Assembly (NCBI GenBank): GCA_028284185.1 | Contig: JANQSG010000017.1 | Span: 62,001-126,000 of the forward strand | Reading direction: 5' to 3' | DNA length: 64,000 nucleotides | Origin: Kangiella sp. | GTDB taxonomy: Bacteria; Pseudomonadota; Gammaproteobacteria; Enterobacterales; Kangiellaceae | Shown here: piece by piece, positions 1-8,238 of the stretch | How the letters are laid out: every line of letters begins with the position of its first letter | How positions within the stretch are numbered: position 1 is the stretch's first letter | The notes under the pieces: model-generated | The model's input: only the letters and a program-made list of their open reading frames with translations | Databases searched by the model: none | What the model was told of the DNA's origin: nothing | Translations under genes and position numbers: made by a program

Positions 1-140
<140 letters not shown>

Positions 141-151
141 CTAACATTAGC

Positions 152-1390
152 TCAAGATCTTACCTGCATACTGCGTTTATGCCAAACCAGTTGTTCTGCC
201 TGAGCCAAAATCTGACCAGTCCATGCTAATTGAGCTCGACCAACATCTGAAACCTGCTGGAATGACTGTTGCTTTAAAAAGCTTAAAACGCTTAATCCAC
301 TGGATCGATTGGCTGTCGCCAAAGTTGGTAAAGTATGATTAGGGCCAGCACAATAATCACCAAAAGCGACTGCACTATTTTCACCAATAAATAAAGAACC
401 ATAATGTTTAAGTTGCGGTGGCTCTATTCGCCTATCTATCAATAACAAATGTTCAGCCGCATACCGCTCTGAAAACTCGATCATCTGCTGCACATTATCT
501 GCCTGTAGCAAGATAATCTGTTGTCGTTCAACTAATTCCTGCAATTCACCATTATCCGCCAACTGTTCAGCTACTGTTTTTAGTAACTGCTGGTTATCCG
601 TGAGCAAAAGACTTACCGCTTGTGGATCATGCTCAGCCTGGGCAGCCATATCCGCAATAATCCATTCAATATTTTCTATTTTATTGGCTAAAATCAGCAA
701 CTCACTGGGCCCAGCAGCCACATCAATCGCAACCCGGTTTTGTAGTAACTGTTTGGCAGCATTGACATACTGATTTCCCGGGCCAACAATCATATGAACA
801 GGTTTAAGATCCTGATAGCCCAAAGCCATTGCGCCAATAGCTTGAGCGCCGCCAATACGAATAAAATCGGTAGCGCCTGCCAAACTCGCTGCGGCCAGAA
901 TAGCAGGATGATCCGAAGGTGAACAGGCGATGCGTTCTTCACAGCCAGAAACTTGCGCAGGAATCAAAGTCATAAGTGCGGTTGAAATCAAAGGAAAACG
1001 GCCGCCAGGAATATAGGCAGCAATTCGTTGTATTGGCTTATAGCTAAAACCAAAAACGCCTGCTTCGTCTTGATAAGACTGCTCAACCAGTTGCGCTTTT
1101 TGAAACTGACAAAATTTTTCAATACGGCCAGCAGCCTGCTTTATAGCACCTTTCAACTCATCTGATAAATCATATTCATCAAATGGCTTTAAGACTATTT
1201 TTTTAGGCTTAAAACCATCAAATTGCTCACTTAATTGAGTGATTTTTATATCTTTTTGCTCAACATCACAAGCTTCGATTTCTGATAACAATTGCTGAAC
1301 CAGCTGTAGCGTTTTATGGCTATCCTCAATGCCAGGGCGCTGCCACTGCATACAGTTCTTAAACTCGACAGGAAAAGATTTAGCTGGCAT
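152..1390 (-). CDS. hisD: HisD, histidinol dehydrogenase
   Basis: Catalyses the last two steps of histidine synthesis, oxidising histidinol to histidine with NAD. The family landmarks are present: the AGPSELLILA segment, the zinc-ligand region AAQAEHDPQ, the catalytic Glu-His pair in YAAEHLLL, the GDYCAGPNHTLPT segment and the C-terminal His in WHKRSM. The open frame extends further upstream. The ATG at 1390 (MPAKSF) is preferred because it overlaps the end of the preceding fusion gene by only 11 bases and gives 412 residues; the family is usually about 430, so the N-terminus is slightly short. It is the last his gene of the operon. Confidence 0.95.
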   Translation of the reverse strand: MPAKSFPVEFKNCMQWQRPGIEDSHKTLQLVQQLLSEIEACDVEQKDIKITQLSEQFDGFKPKKIVLKPFDEYDLSDELKGAIKQAAGRIEKFCQFQKAQLVEQSYQDEAGVFGFSYKPIQRIAAYIPGGRFPLISTALMTLIPAQVSGCEERIACSPSDHPAILAAASLAGATDFIRIGGAQAIGAMALGYQDLKPVHMIVGPGNQYVNAAKQLLQNRVAIDVAAGPSELLILANKIENIEWIIADMAAQAEHDPQAVSLLLTDNQQLLKTVAEQLADNGELQELVERQQIILLQADNVQQMIEFSERYAAEHLLLIDRRIEPPQLKHYGSLFIGENSAVAFGDYCAGPNHTLPTLATANRSSGLSVLSFLKQQSFQQVSDVGRAQLAWTGQILAQAEQLVWHKRSMQVRS

Positions 1391-2618
1391 TACGCGCCCC
1401 CAATTCATTAAGAATTTCCTGCGCCGATATCCCTTTGGCCTTGGCATTAACCAACGCAAAATAGAGTAAATCAGCGGCTTCCCAGCGAACCTCATCCTTA
1501 TCGACTGCCTCAATCAACTCCTGGCACTCTTCATTAAGTTTATCAATTTGTAATTGGGGCGAATCAAATAATTTGCGGGTAAAAGAGCTGCTGGAAAAAT
1601 TATCTTTTCGAGATTGCAACACCTTATCCAAAACAGTCAAATCAAAACAGGGACTTTGTGAAACAAAACAACTGTAACGATCATAATGGCAGGCATTACC
1701 CTGTTGCTTGACTCTAAAAATCAAACTATCACCATCACAATCGTAGTCAATATTCATCAGTTGTTGGCCGTTACCACTGGTTAAACCTTTTTGCCAAAGT
1801 TCATTGCGCGAGCGACTAAAATAAATACCTTTACGCTGCTGAATAGCCTGCTGTAATGATTCTTCAGAAGAATAAGCCAGCATCAAAATCTGATGGTTTT
1901 CGATATCCTGCACTATGGTCGGTATTAAGTCAGCTTTGGTAAAATCAAGACAAGTCATCAATGCTTCACTTAATTTAATTCTGCCGGTATAAACTGACAT
2001 GCCAATCTGACTATTGGCACCTAATTGATTAATTACTTTAATATCCTCAAGTTTGGTAATACCGCCGGCCACCGTTACCGGGATTTTGGACTGTGCAACA
2101 ACCTGTTTAATCCTTTTTTCATCAATGCCCTGCAATAAGCCCTCTTTTTTAACCTGGGTATATAAAAACTCACTGCAATTTGTTTGCAGCTCATCCATCA
2201 AATCCAAAACTTTAATTGCATCGGTCGCTTGCCAACCATGTGTAACCCAGTCATCGTCTTTAGCATCAATGGCAAAAATTAGCTGATTTTTAGGTAGCTT
2301 TTTAACAAAATCCTTACGACAAGAAGTGCCAATAATAATTTTTTTAGCTCCACAGGACAAATACTCTCTTGCCGTATCGTAATCACGAATACCGCCACCG
2401 ACACGACATGGATACTTGGCTATTAACTGCTTAATTAATGCTTTATTATCCCCTCGACCCAAAGCTGCGTTTAAATCAATAATGGCTACTTCACCATATA
2501 ATGAAAATTCTTCTAATAGCTCAAAAACATTATCTTTTTCGACTATTTTCCTGTCCGGATCGCCTTGTTGCAGTTGAACCGCTTTGCCATCTAATAGATC
2601 AATGGATGGGATTAACAT
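1380..2618 (-). CDS. HisA-HisI-HisE trifunctional fusion
   Basis: One 412-residue protein carries three histidine-pathway activities. Residues about 1-228 are a HisA-type (beta/alpha)8 isomerase with the catalytic Asp in PSIDLLDG and the phosphate-binding VGGGIRD and VAGGI segments. Residues about 229-330 are HisI (PRA-CH), with WQKGLTSGNGQ and the metal-site motifs DCDGD and CH...RYSCF. Residues about 331-412 are HisE (PRA-PH), with EECQELIEA and EAADLLY. In the HisA part the usual TDI segment that supplies the second catalytic Asp reads TQV, followed by KKEGLLQGID, which resembles the divergent and eukaryotic-type HisA group. The gene overlaps hisF by 7 bases. The domain calls are firm; full activity of the HisA part is inferred. 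Confidence 0.9.
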   Translation of the reverse strand: MLIPSIDLLDGKAVQLQQGDPDRKIVEKDNVFELLEEFSLYGEVAIIDLNAALGRGDNKALIKQLIAKYPCRVGGGIRDYDTAREYLSCGAKKIIIGTSCRKDFVKKLPKNQLIFAIDAKDDDWVTHGWQATDAIKVLDLMDELQTNCSEFLYTQVKKEGLLQGIDEKRIKQVVAQSKIPVTVAGGITKLEDIKVINQLGANSQIGMSVYTGRIKLSEALMTCLDFTKADLIPTIVQDIENHQILMLAYSSEESLQQAIQQRKGIYFSRSRNELWQKGLTSGNGQQLMNIDYDCDGDSLIFRVKQQGNACHYDRYSCFVSQSPCFDLTVLDKVLQSRKDNFSSSSFTRKLFDSPQLQIDKLNEECQELIEAVDKDEVRWEAADLLYFALVNAKAKGISAQEILNELGARNAS

Positions 2619-3388
2619 ACTCTTACCTCAATATTATTCTGTAATAATTCTTGTTTAACTTGTTGCACACTATATTCACCCCGATGAAACATGCCGGCAG
2701 CCAAAGCCGCATCACTGCCAGCCTCAAAAGTCTCAACAAAATGATAGGGTGCTGCTGCACCACCAGATGCAATCACCTGAATGGATAGATCACTAGCTAT
2801 GCGTTTCATTAAATCATTATCAAAGCCGGAACCAGTGCCATCTTTATGCATCGCCGTGAGTAAAACCTCACCAGCCCCTCTTTGCTGTACTTCATGCAGC
2901 CAGGCGAAAGCATCTAAATTGGTTTCTTTATGACCACCATTTATAAACACTTTATAGCTGCCGTTGTTCTGCTTATCCAAATCCACAGCCACCACCACAC
3001 ACTGGGCGCCAAAGCCCTGGCTGATCTGATTAATTAGTTCAGGATTTTTTACCGCAGCAGAATTAAGTGCAACCTTGTCAGCGCCGGCATTTAAAAAATC
3101 CGACACATCCTGATAACTGTTAAGACCGCCACCAACCGTAAAAGGAATGGATAAACTTTTGGCTACCTGAGTAACCGTCTCTAAAGCATTCGCTCTGTTT
3201 TCCAGCGTTGCCTTAATATCCAGAAACACTATTTCATCGGCGCCCTGCCGCTGATATTCTAAAGCCAGCTCAACCGGATCGCCCATATCTTTTAATCCTT
3301 TAAAGTTAACACCTTTAACTACTCGCCCATTAGCCACATCAAGACACACAATCACTCTAGGTTTAAGACCATTTTTTATATTAGACAT
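2612..3388 (-). CDS. hisF: HisF, imidazole glycerol phosphate synthase cyclase subunit
   Basis: With HisH it forms imidazole glycerol phosphate and AICAR from PRFAR. The 258-residue (beta/alpha)8 barrel shows PRVIVCLDVANGRVVKG with the first catalytic Asp, FTVGGGLNS, the second Asp in VAVDLD, LTAMHKDGTGSGFD and VIASGGAA. These are all standard HisF motifs and the length is normal. It overlaps hisH by 13 bases, consistent with coupled expression of the two partner subunits. Confidence 0.97.
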   Translation of the reverse strand: MSNIKNGLKPRVIVCLDVANGRVVKGVNFKGLKDMGDPVELALEYQRQGADEIVFLDIKATLENRANALETVTQVAKSLSIPFTVGGGLNSYQDVSDFLNAGADKVALNSAAVKNPELINQISQGFGAQCVVVAVDLDKQNNGSYKVFINGGHKETNLDAFAWLHEVQQRGAGEVLLTAMHKDGTGSGFDNDLMKRIASDLSIQVIASGGAAAPYHFVETFEAGSDAALAAGMFHRGEYSVQQVKQELLQNNIEVRVC

Positions 3389-3966
3389 TGCTTTAAAACC
3401 TCCTCACCCTGTTGCCCCGACTTTTCTGGATGAAATTGAAAAGCGGTCAGTGAACCTATCTGGATTGCTGCAACAAACTCCTCTCCATATTCAGCGTTAG
3501 CAATAACCTGTTGTGATTCTTTAACCGCAAAGCTATTCACAAAATACACGGTTTTTTGTTTATAAAATGCAAGCTCTGATTTGAGGTCACACCAACCAAC
3601 CATAGGTTGTTTCGGGCTATTTAGCCTGGTTACTTTACCCGCTAATAAAGATAAACCCTGGATACCGTCATCTTCTTCAGAAGATTCAAAAAAAATCTGC
3701 ATACCCACACAGATTCCAACAATATTTTTACCTTGCAAATACCAGTCTTTTATTGCTTGTTCCAATTGATTCTTACGTAAATTATTCATCACAGTTCCAA
3801 AGCGCCCCTGTCCAGGAATAACCATTGCAGAAAAATCCTGTTGTTCCAACTCTGTGGAATTTTTGACTAACACAGGTTCTAAATCGATGCGCCTCAGGCA
3901 AGCAAATAAACTAAATAAGTTTCCAGCTTTAGTGTCAATAACAGCAACTTTCTTTTGCTCGGTCAT
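3376..3966 (-). CDS. hisH: HisH, imidazole glycerol phosphate synthase glutaminase subunit
   Basis: Class I glutamine amidotransferase that supplies ammonia to HisF. The nucleophile Cys lies in GICVGMQIFFESSEE and the His-Glu pair of the triad is in FQFHPEKSG near the C-terminus. The length of 196 residues is normal. The ATG overlaps the hisB stop by 4 bases (ATGA arrangement), so translation is probably coupled. Confidence 0.97.
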   Translation of the reverse strand: MTEQKKVAVIDTKAGNLFSLFACLRRIDLEPVLVKNSTELEQQDFSAMVIPGQGRFGTVMNNLRKNQLEQAIKDWYLQGKNIVGICVGMQIFFESSEEDDGIQGLSLLAGKVTRLNSPKQPMVGWCDLKSELAFYKQKTVYFVNSFAVKESQQVIANAEYGEEFVAAIQIGSLTAFQFHPEKSGQQGEEVLKQCLI

Positions 3967-4556
3967 AAAACACCTTTTGAGCTGTTTTCAATAGCTACTG
4001 GTTGTAAAGCTTCTTTTAGAGCGAAGGCCAGACCTTTAAAACTAGCTTCAATCAAATGATGGTTATTATCAAAATATTCGGCTTTGATATGTAACGTCAG
4101 CTGAGCATTAATGGCAAAACTGTAAAAAAAGTGCGACCACATTTCTGTAGCAATATTACCCACCATTTCCCGCGTAAAGGGTAAATCGGTCAATGCATAA
4201 GAACGTCCGCAGACATCCACTGCAATCATTACCAGGCTAGCATCCATCGGTAACAATCTTTGACCATAGCGTTTAATTGCAGCCTCTTGTCGCCAAGCCT
4301 GATTCAAAGCCTGACCCAAACAAATAGCCACATCTTCAACCAGGTGATGGTCATCAACCTGCAAATCACCTTTGGCACACAAAGTTAAATCCCAACCTGC
4401 ATGCAGGGCAAGTTGCGTTAGCATATGATCAAAAAATGGTAATCCCGTATCGATTTTTAATTGCTGTTGACCATAAATATTGAGCTCTAACTCAATCTCG
4501 GTTTCCTTTGTACTTCTGTTAATCCTAATAGGTTTTGCGGTCTGTGATTGGCTCAT
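3963..4556 (-). CDS. hisB: HisB, imidazoleglycerol-phosphate dehydratase (dehydratase domain only)
   Basis: Dehydrates imidazole glycerol phosphate to imidazole acetol phosphate. The manganese-binding histidine motifs DDHHLVED and NNHHLIEASFK and the FFDHML motif are present in a 197-residue protein. This is the monofunctional form: it lacks the N-terminal phosphatase domain of the E. coli bifunctional HisB. The phosphatase domain fused to the upstream HisC probably fills that gap. It overlaps the hisC fusion by 4 bases. Confidence 0.97.
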   Translation of the reverse strand: MSQSQTAKPIRINRSTKETEIELELNIYGQQQLKIDTGLPFFDHMLTQLALHAGWDLTLCAKGDLQVDDHHLVEDVAICLGQALNQAWRQEAAIKRYGQRLLPMDASLVMIAVDVCGRSYALTDLPFTREMVGNIATEMWSHFFYSFAINAQLTLHIKAEYFDNNHHLIEASFKGLAFALKEALQPVAIENSSKGVL

Positions 4557-6265
4557 AGCAACACCTCCAATTGGTTGACATTTTCAATAATTAAATCGGC
4601 TCCTGCCGCCAATAAAGCGTCTTTGGTCATATCATTATTGGCAATACCGATAGCAATGACTTGCGCGGCTTTAGCAGCCTGCATATCGTCAGGTGCGTCA
4701 CCAAACATCCAACAAGTCTCCGCCTTGAAAAACTTTTTTGCCTTGTTAATGCCTTCCGGATCAGGTTTTGACAATTCCACATCATCATCACTGATCAAGA
4801 CGGTATTTTTAATATTCAATTTTTCCAAACCTTGCAGGGCCTCATTTTTAGGCCTGCCCGTTACCACCGCTGTATTTAAGGCTTTTCGTTTACCAGAAAA
4901 GACTCTATTAACTATCGCCTGGGTAATAAGCGGTTCTTCTTGTTCAGATAAGCCTTGTTGAGTGGCACTGCCTGAATAAAAACTTTGAAACTTGGCTACC
5001 ACTGATTCGAAATCAACTTTATAGCCTGATTCAAGAATAATCTGTTGAGCCAGTTTCCAATCATTATTAAAACCACCCCTTGAGCGCACTGCTAACAATT
5101 TATCTTGTGAAACCACTTCATTAGTAAAGGCCTTAACGGTTTCTATAATGCACTGATCATAGCTTTTTTGGGTATTGATCAAGACACCATCCATATCAAA
5201 ACATAACAATTGAGGTTCCAGAGCTAATTGCAAAGCCACTAATAATCTATCCAGATAATACGGAATCGTTATTCGTAGTGCCTGAATGTCATTATTAACC
5301 TCTGACAAACCCACTAACTGACTCTTAATCTGAATATCGTCTTGACGACAAGCAGCATCAATCAATTGGAGTTTTTGTCTCGCACCTTGTACAAAAACAA
5401 AATTTGCCTGACTATCAATAACTGATAATCCCTTATCTCTTAAGTAATTAGTAACCAGTTGTCGATTTTGTTTAACCTGCTGGCAATATGCTGTTACTTC
5501 CAAACGTGCGCTATCCGAAAAAGCCTGTTTGGCAAACTCAAGATTGGGGCTGGAAATATTAAATGGCATGGCCAAACTTTTAAATTGTTGAATAATTTTT
5601 GCTGCTCCCAATAAATAGCCAACTCTAATTCCTGCCAGACCATAAGCTTTAGATAGCGTTCGTAAAAGTACAATATTATCGAACTGCTCAATAAGTTTAA
5701 GGCTGGTTTGATCGTCACCGGTAAATTCAATATAGGCTTGATCTAAAAATATCCATGCACCTTTTTGTTGAGCATCATAAGCTGCTCTTTCTATCTGCTG
5801 CAGTGTTAGAGTTTCACCTGTTGGGTTATTAGGGCTGGTTAAAACTAAAACACTATCACTTTCCAGTGCGGCTAATGCTGCATCAAAATTTATAGTCAAA
5901 TCCTGATTGGCTTCAATCAATTCAGCATCCAGTTGCCAACTGTCTTTTCCTGCCCAATACTGGCTAAAGGCAGGTAACGGCAGAATGAGTTTTTTGTTTT
6001 GTAATCTAGTGAGTTTAAATAGTAATTCAATCGCTTCATCACCACCATTAGTCACTAATAATTGCTCTTCCGTCAGATTAAATCGTTGAGTAATCATTTT
6101 GCTCAAGGATGCTTTATCGGGATAAGCCCATAGTTTCTGCGCATCAATTTCGTTGCTTTTTAACCATGCTGGAAACTTATCCGAGCGTTCATTAAAGTCC
6201 AGTTTGAGCAATTTTTTATTCATAATGCTCAATAATACTGGCTGGTTTTCGAGTGATTTTTTCAT
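4553..6265 (-). CDS. hisC: HisC aminotransferase fused to a HAD-type phosphatase
   Basis: Residues about 15-350 are histidinol-phosphate aminotransferase (PLP fold I), with SPNNPTGE, the Asp in FLDQAYIEF, the PLP lysine in RTLSKAYGLAGIRVGY, and ALRITI near the end of the domain. Residues about 353-570 are a haloacid-dehalogenase-superfamily hydrolase, with the DxD nucleophile motif in LCFDMDGVLINT, TGRPKNEA, a conserved Lys in SKPDPEG and MFGDAPDD. Because hisB lacks its phosphatase half, the HAD domain is the likely histidinol-phosphate phosphatase; that is an inference from context. Start ATG at 6265 was chosen because AGGGG lies just upstream; a TTG two codons earlier is less likely. Confidence 0.92.
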   Translation of the reverse strand: MKKSLENQPVLLSIMNKKLLKLDFNERSDKFPAWLKSNEIDAQKLWAYPDKASLSKMITQRFNLTEEQLLVTNGGDEAIELLFKLTRLQNKKLILPLPAFSQYWAGKDSWQLDAELIEANQDLTINFDAALAALESDSVLVLTSPNNPTGETLTLQQIERAAYDAQQKGAWIFLDQAYIEFTGDDQTSLKLIEQFDNIVLLRTLSKAYGLAGIRVGYLLGAAKIIQQFKSLAMPFNISSPNLEFAKQAFSDSARLEVTAYCQQVKQNRQLVTNYLRDKGLSVIDSQANFVFVQGARQKLQLIDAACRQDDIQIKSQLVGLSEVNNDIQALRITIPYYLDRLLVALQLALEPQLLCFDMDGVLINTQKSYDQCIIETVKAFTNEVVSQDKLLAVRSRGGFNNDWKLAQQIILESGYKVDFESVVAKFQSFYSGSATQQGLSEQEEPLITQAIVNRVFSGKRKALNTAVVTGRPKNEALQGLEKLNIKNTVLISDDDVELSKPDPEGINKAKKFFKAETCWMFGDAPDDMQAAKAAQVIAIGIANNDMTKDALLAAGADLIIENVNQLEVLL

Positions 6266-6274
6266 GGACAACCC

Positions 6275-7123
6275 CTAAAGCACCTTGCGGATTGGAGTTT
6301 CCAGAATATCGGTAGCTCCGGCCATAATTAACTTTGGTAATAATTCTTTGGTTAACTTACGCTCAATCGCTGCCTTTATGGCAAAACCATCAGCATTATA
6401 GAGTTGACTCACGGTTGGTGAACGCATTGCTGGTAGTAAAGAAACAATGGTATCAATATTGTCTTTACTACAATTCATTTCCAACAGGACTCGCTGGCGC
6501 CCATTCATTACACCTCGCATTAACAATAACAAATCATCAATCTGCTTTTTCTTCCCGGGATCTTTTAACACCTGCTTATTAGCGATTAACTGAGTTGAGC
6601 TTTGCATGGCTGTACCGACTATCTTCAAACGATTGGCCCGAATAGTAGAACCGGTACTGGTATTGTCGATAATCATGTCGGCATCTTCTGGCGGGAAAAC
6701 CTCAGTAGCGCCATAAGCCCGAAACAACTTGTATTTAACACCAAGAGAATCCAGATAATTAGCAGCAATTTTTTTATATTCAGAAGCAACAAGAATTTGC
6801 CTTTGCTTTACCTGATCCCACTGCCAATCTTCCGGAATACAGGCCACCAGGCTTACGGGGTTAAAGCCAAGATCCTGTAATACTTCAACCTCTGCCTGCT
6901 GCTCAACAATCCAATCCATACCGGCAAAGCCAATATCGTGTTGACCCAATGCCACCATTTCAGGAATATTCTGACTTTTCAATAACTTAACTTCGATATC
7001 GCAACCAAATAAAGTTGGTCTGTAATTACGACTATCACCGATTAATGTTAGCCCTATATCTGATAAAAGCTCCGCTACCTTGTCATATAACTTGCCTTTT
7101 GGAATCACCATTTTTAATGCCAT
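6275..7123 (-). CDS. hisG: HisG, ATP phosphoribosyltransferase (long form)
   Basis: First, committed step of histidine synthesis, joining ATP and PRPP. The 282-residue length is the long hexameric form with a C-terminal ACT-like regulatory domain that binds histidine, so no HisZ is needed. The motif DMIIDNTSTGSTIRANRLK marks the PRPP-binding region. The ATG at 7123 is preferred over an upstream codon because a GGAGAG ribosome site lies just before it. It is the first structural gene after the double-attenuator leader. Confidence 0.96.
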   Translation of the reverse strand: MALKMVIPKGKLYDKVAELLSDIGLTLIGDSRNYRPTLFGCDIEVKLLKSQNIPEMVALGQHDIGFAGMDWIVEQQAEVEVLQDLGFNPVSLVACIPEDWQWDQVKQRQILVASEYKKIAANYLDSLGVKYKLFRAYGATEVFPPEDADMIIDNTSTGSTIRANRLKIVGTAMQSSTQLIANKQVLKDPGKKKQIDDLLLLMRGVMNGRQRVLLEMNCSKDNIDTIVSLLPAMRSPTVSQLYNADGFAIKAAIERKLTKELLPKLIMAGATDILETPIRKVL

Positions 7124-7160
7124 TTGTCTCTCCAACACTTGTATAAATTTTTATTTCAGT

Positions 7161-7197
7161 AACAAAAACCCCGTTGACCTTTCGGAGCAACGGGGTT
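7161..7197 (-). terminator. his attenuator terminator 2 (proximal to hisG)
   Basis: On the minus strand AACCCCGTTG (7197-7188) pairs with CAACGGGGTT (7176-7167), a perfect 10-bp stem, followed by a T-rich run. The upstream arm can instead pair with leader 2: AGCGACGG at 7241-7234 is complementary to CCGTTGCT at 7193-7186 (8 bp, one G-U). This is the mutually exclusive terminator/antiterminator arrangement of classical his attenuation. Confidence 0.88.
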
Positions 7198-7221
7198 GTA
7201 AAGATTCTTTTCAGCTAACCA

Positions 7222-7287
7222 TTAGTCATACCACCGTCGCTTTCGCAGTGTGTGATGATGATGGTGTAAGCTAACAATTCTCAACAT
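7222..7287 (-). CDS. His leader peptide 2 (21 residues, five consecutive His)
   Basis: A short frame starts at the ATG at 7287 and ends at TAA 7222. It reads MLRIVSL, then HHHHH, then TLRKRRWYD. An AAAGG ribosome site lies upstream. The His run is codons 8-12 and the antiterminator segment is codons 16-18. A ribosome stalled for charged His-tRNA would leave that segment free to pair with the terminator arm. It is the control peptide for attenuator 2 and is not expected to act as a protein. Confidence 0.88.
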   Translation of the reverse strand: MLRIVSLHHHHHTLRKRRWYD

Positions 7288-7320
7288 TCGATTTATTACC
7301 TTTAGTTTATTTGCCGTATA

Positions 7321-7349
7321 AAAAAACCCGCTTTGTCGGCGGGTTTTTT
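7321..7349 (-). terminator. his attenuator terminator 1 (distal, also downstream of ispD)
   Basis: The minus strand has A6CCCGC (7349-7339), a 7-base loop and GCGGGT6 (7331-7321), an 11-bp stem with a T tract; it could work in both directions. Alternative partners lie in leader 1: GGCGG (7403-7399) matches CCGCC (7342-7338), and GCTTTGT (7397-7391) matches ACAAAGC (7336-7330). Either pairing would break the terminator. It lies 33 bases after the stop of leader 1. Confidence 0.82.
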
Positions 7350-7381
7350 GTGTTCTTTATAAATATAAATCAGGTTATTTT

Positions 7382-7456
7382 CTATACACAACAAAGCACC
7401 GCCATCGAGCTTGCATGATGGTGGTCGTGATGTCTTTGCGAATAAACCGTTTTCAT
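7382..7456 (-). CDS. His leader peptide 1 (24 residues, HHDHHH)
   Basis: A short frame from the ATG at 7456 to TAG 7382 reads MKTVYSQR, then HHDHHH, then ASSMAVLCCV. Five His codons fall in six positions. The His codons overlap an arm (7425-7417) that can form an 8-of-9 base-pair hairpin with 7406-7398, the expected pause or protector hairpin. This frame is followed by terminator 1. The arrangement repeats that of leader 2, which supports a second genuine attenuator. There is no clear ribosome site before the ATG. Confidence 0.75.
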   Translation of the reverse strand: MKTVYSQRHHDHHHASSMAVLCCV

Positions 7457-7462
7457 AGCCCG

Positions 7463-7491
7463 ATTAAAACTTAAGTTTGTTAGTATTGCAA
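7463..7491 (-). promoter_or_regulatory. Candidate his operon promoter
   Basis: On the minus strand TTGCAA (7491-7486) and TTTAAT (7468-7463) are separated by 17 bases, a good match to a sigma-70 promoter. It lies in the 41 bases between ispD and leader 1. Transcription would begin almost at the leader 1 ATG, so leader 1 would be nearly leaderless. Alternatively leader 1 is translated from transcripts that read through from ispD. Only the motif is visible; use is inferred. Confidence 0.5.
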
Positions 7492-7497
7492 GACTTT

Positions 7498-8199
7498 TTA
7501 ATCACTTAATGAAATAGAAGCCAAAATAAGGTCCTCATGCTCAGTAACTTTAATATTTCGTTTGGAACCCGTCACTAACGCAGGATGATAACCTTGTGCT
7601 TCCATAGCCGAAGCTTCATCGGTAATGACAACGCCTTGTTCGACGGATAAGGCAATGGCATCTGCCAATGTTGTTACTGGAAAAAATTGCGGAGTTTGTG
7701 CCAACCAGATGGTTTCACGAGGAATAGTTTTATTAATGGTTTGTTGATTATTAGTGACTTTAACCGTATCGAAAGAGGGAACCGCCAAAATCACCCCATC
7801 AACAGAAGATTCCCGAGCGCGAATTAAATTGTCGATATGCAAACTATACAAGCAAGGACGAGCTGCATCATGCACCATTACCCAATCATTGCTCCCACCA
7901 AGCGCTTGGATTTTGGCTAAACCATTGGCAACAGAATCCGCTCTTTCAGTGCCACCTATAACAGTAACCACCTTTTCATGGTCTTTGATTGACAGCTTAG
8001 GCCAATGTTTATCTTCAGGGTGTAATACCACCACCACTTTATAAATAGAAAGGTGCTTTAAAAAATTGCTTAAGCTGTGTTCCAAAATGGTTTGATTACC
8101 GATGGTTAAATATTGCTTAGGCGTATCCGATCCCATTCTTGAACCAATCCCCGCCGCCGGGATCAAGGCCCAAATTTTTTCTGGCTGTTCTAGTGACAT
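7498..8199 (-). CDS. ispD: IspD, 2-C-methyl-D-erythritol 4-phosphate cytidylyltransferase
   Basis: Transfers CMP to MEP in isoprenoid synthesis. The CTP-binding loop IPAAGIGSRMG...TPKQY, GGTERADSV and VHDAARPC are all typical. The ATG at 8199 (233 residues) is preferred over an upstream TTG because IspD proteins normally start just before the WALIPAAG segment. It follows ftsB as in many gammaproteobacteria, but its usual downstream partner ispF lies 7.4 kb away on the far side of the his operon. Confidence 0.95.
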   Translation of the reverse strand: MSLEQPEKIWALIPAAGIGSRMGSDTPKQYLTIGNQTILEHSLSNFLKHLSIYKVVVVLHPEDKHWPKLSIKDHEKVVTVIGGTERADSVANGLAKIQALGGSNDWVMVHDAARPCLYSLHIDNLIRARESSVDGVILAVPSFDTVKVTNNQQTINKTIPRETIWLAQTPQFFPVTTLADAIALSVEQGVVITDEASAMEAQGYHPALVTGSKRNIKVTEHEDLILASISLSD

Positions 8200-8238
8200 T
8201 GTTTCTGCTCTATAAATCAAGCTCAAGTAGCTTGTTCT

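Noticed and set aside
1391-1513. Longer N-terminus for HisD
   Set aside because: The extra 41 residues are a shadow of the HisE coding sequence and do not match any HisD.
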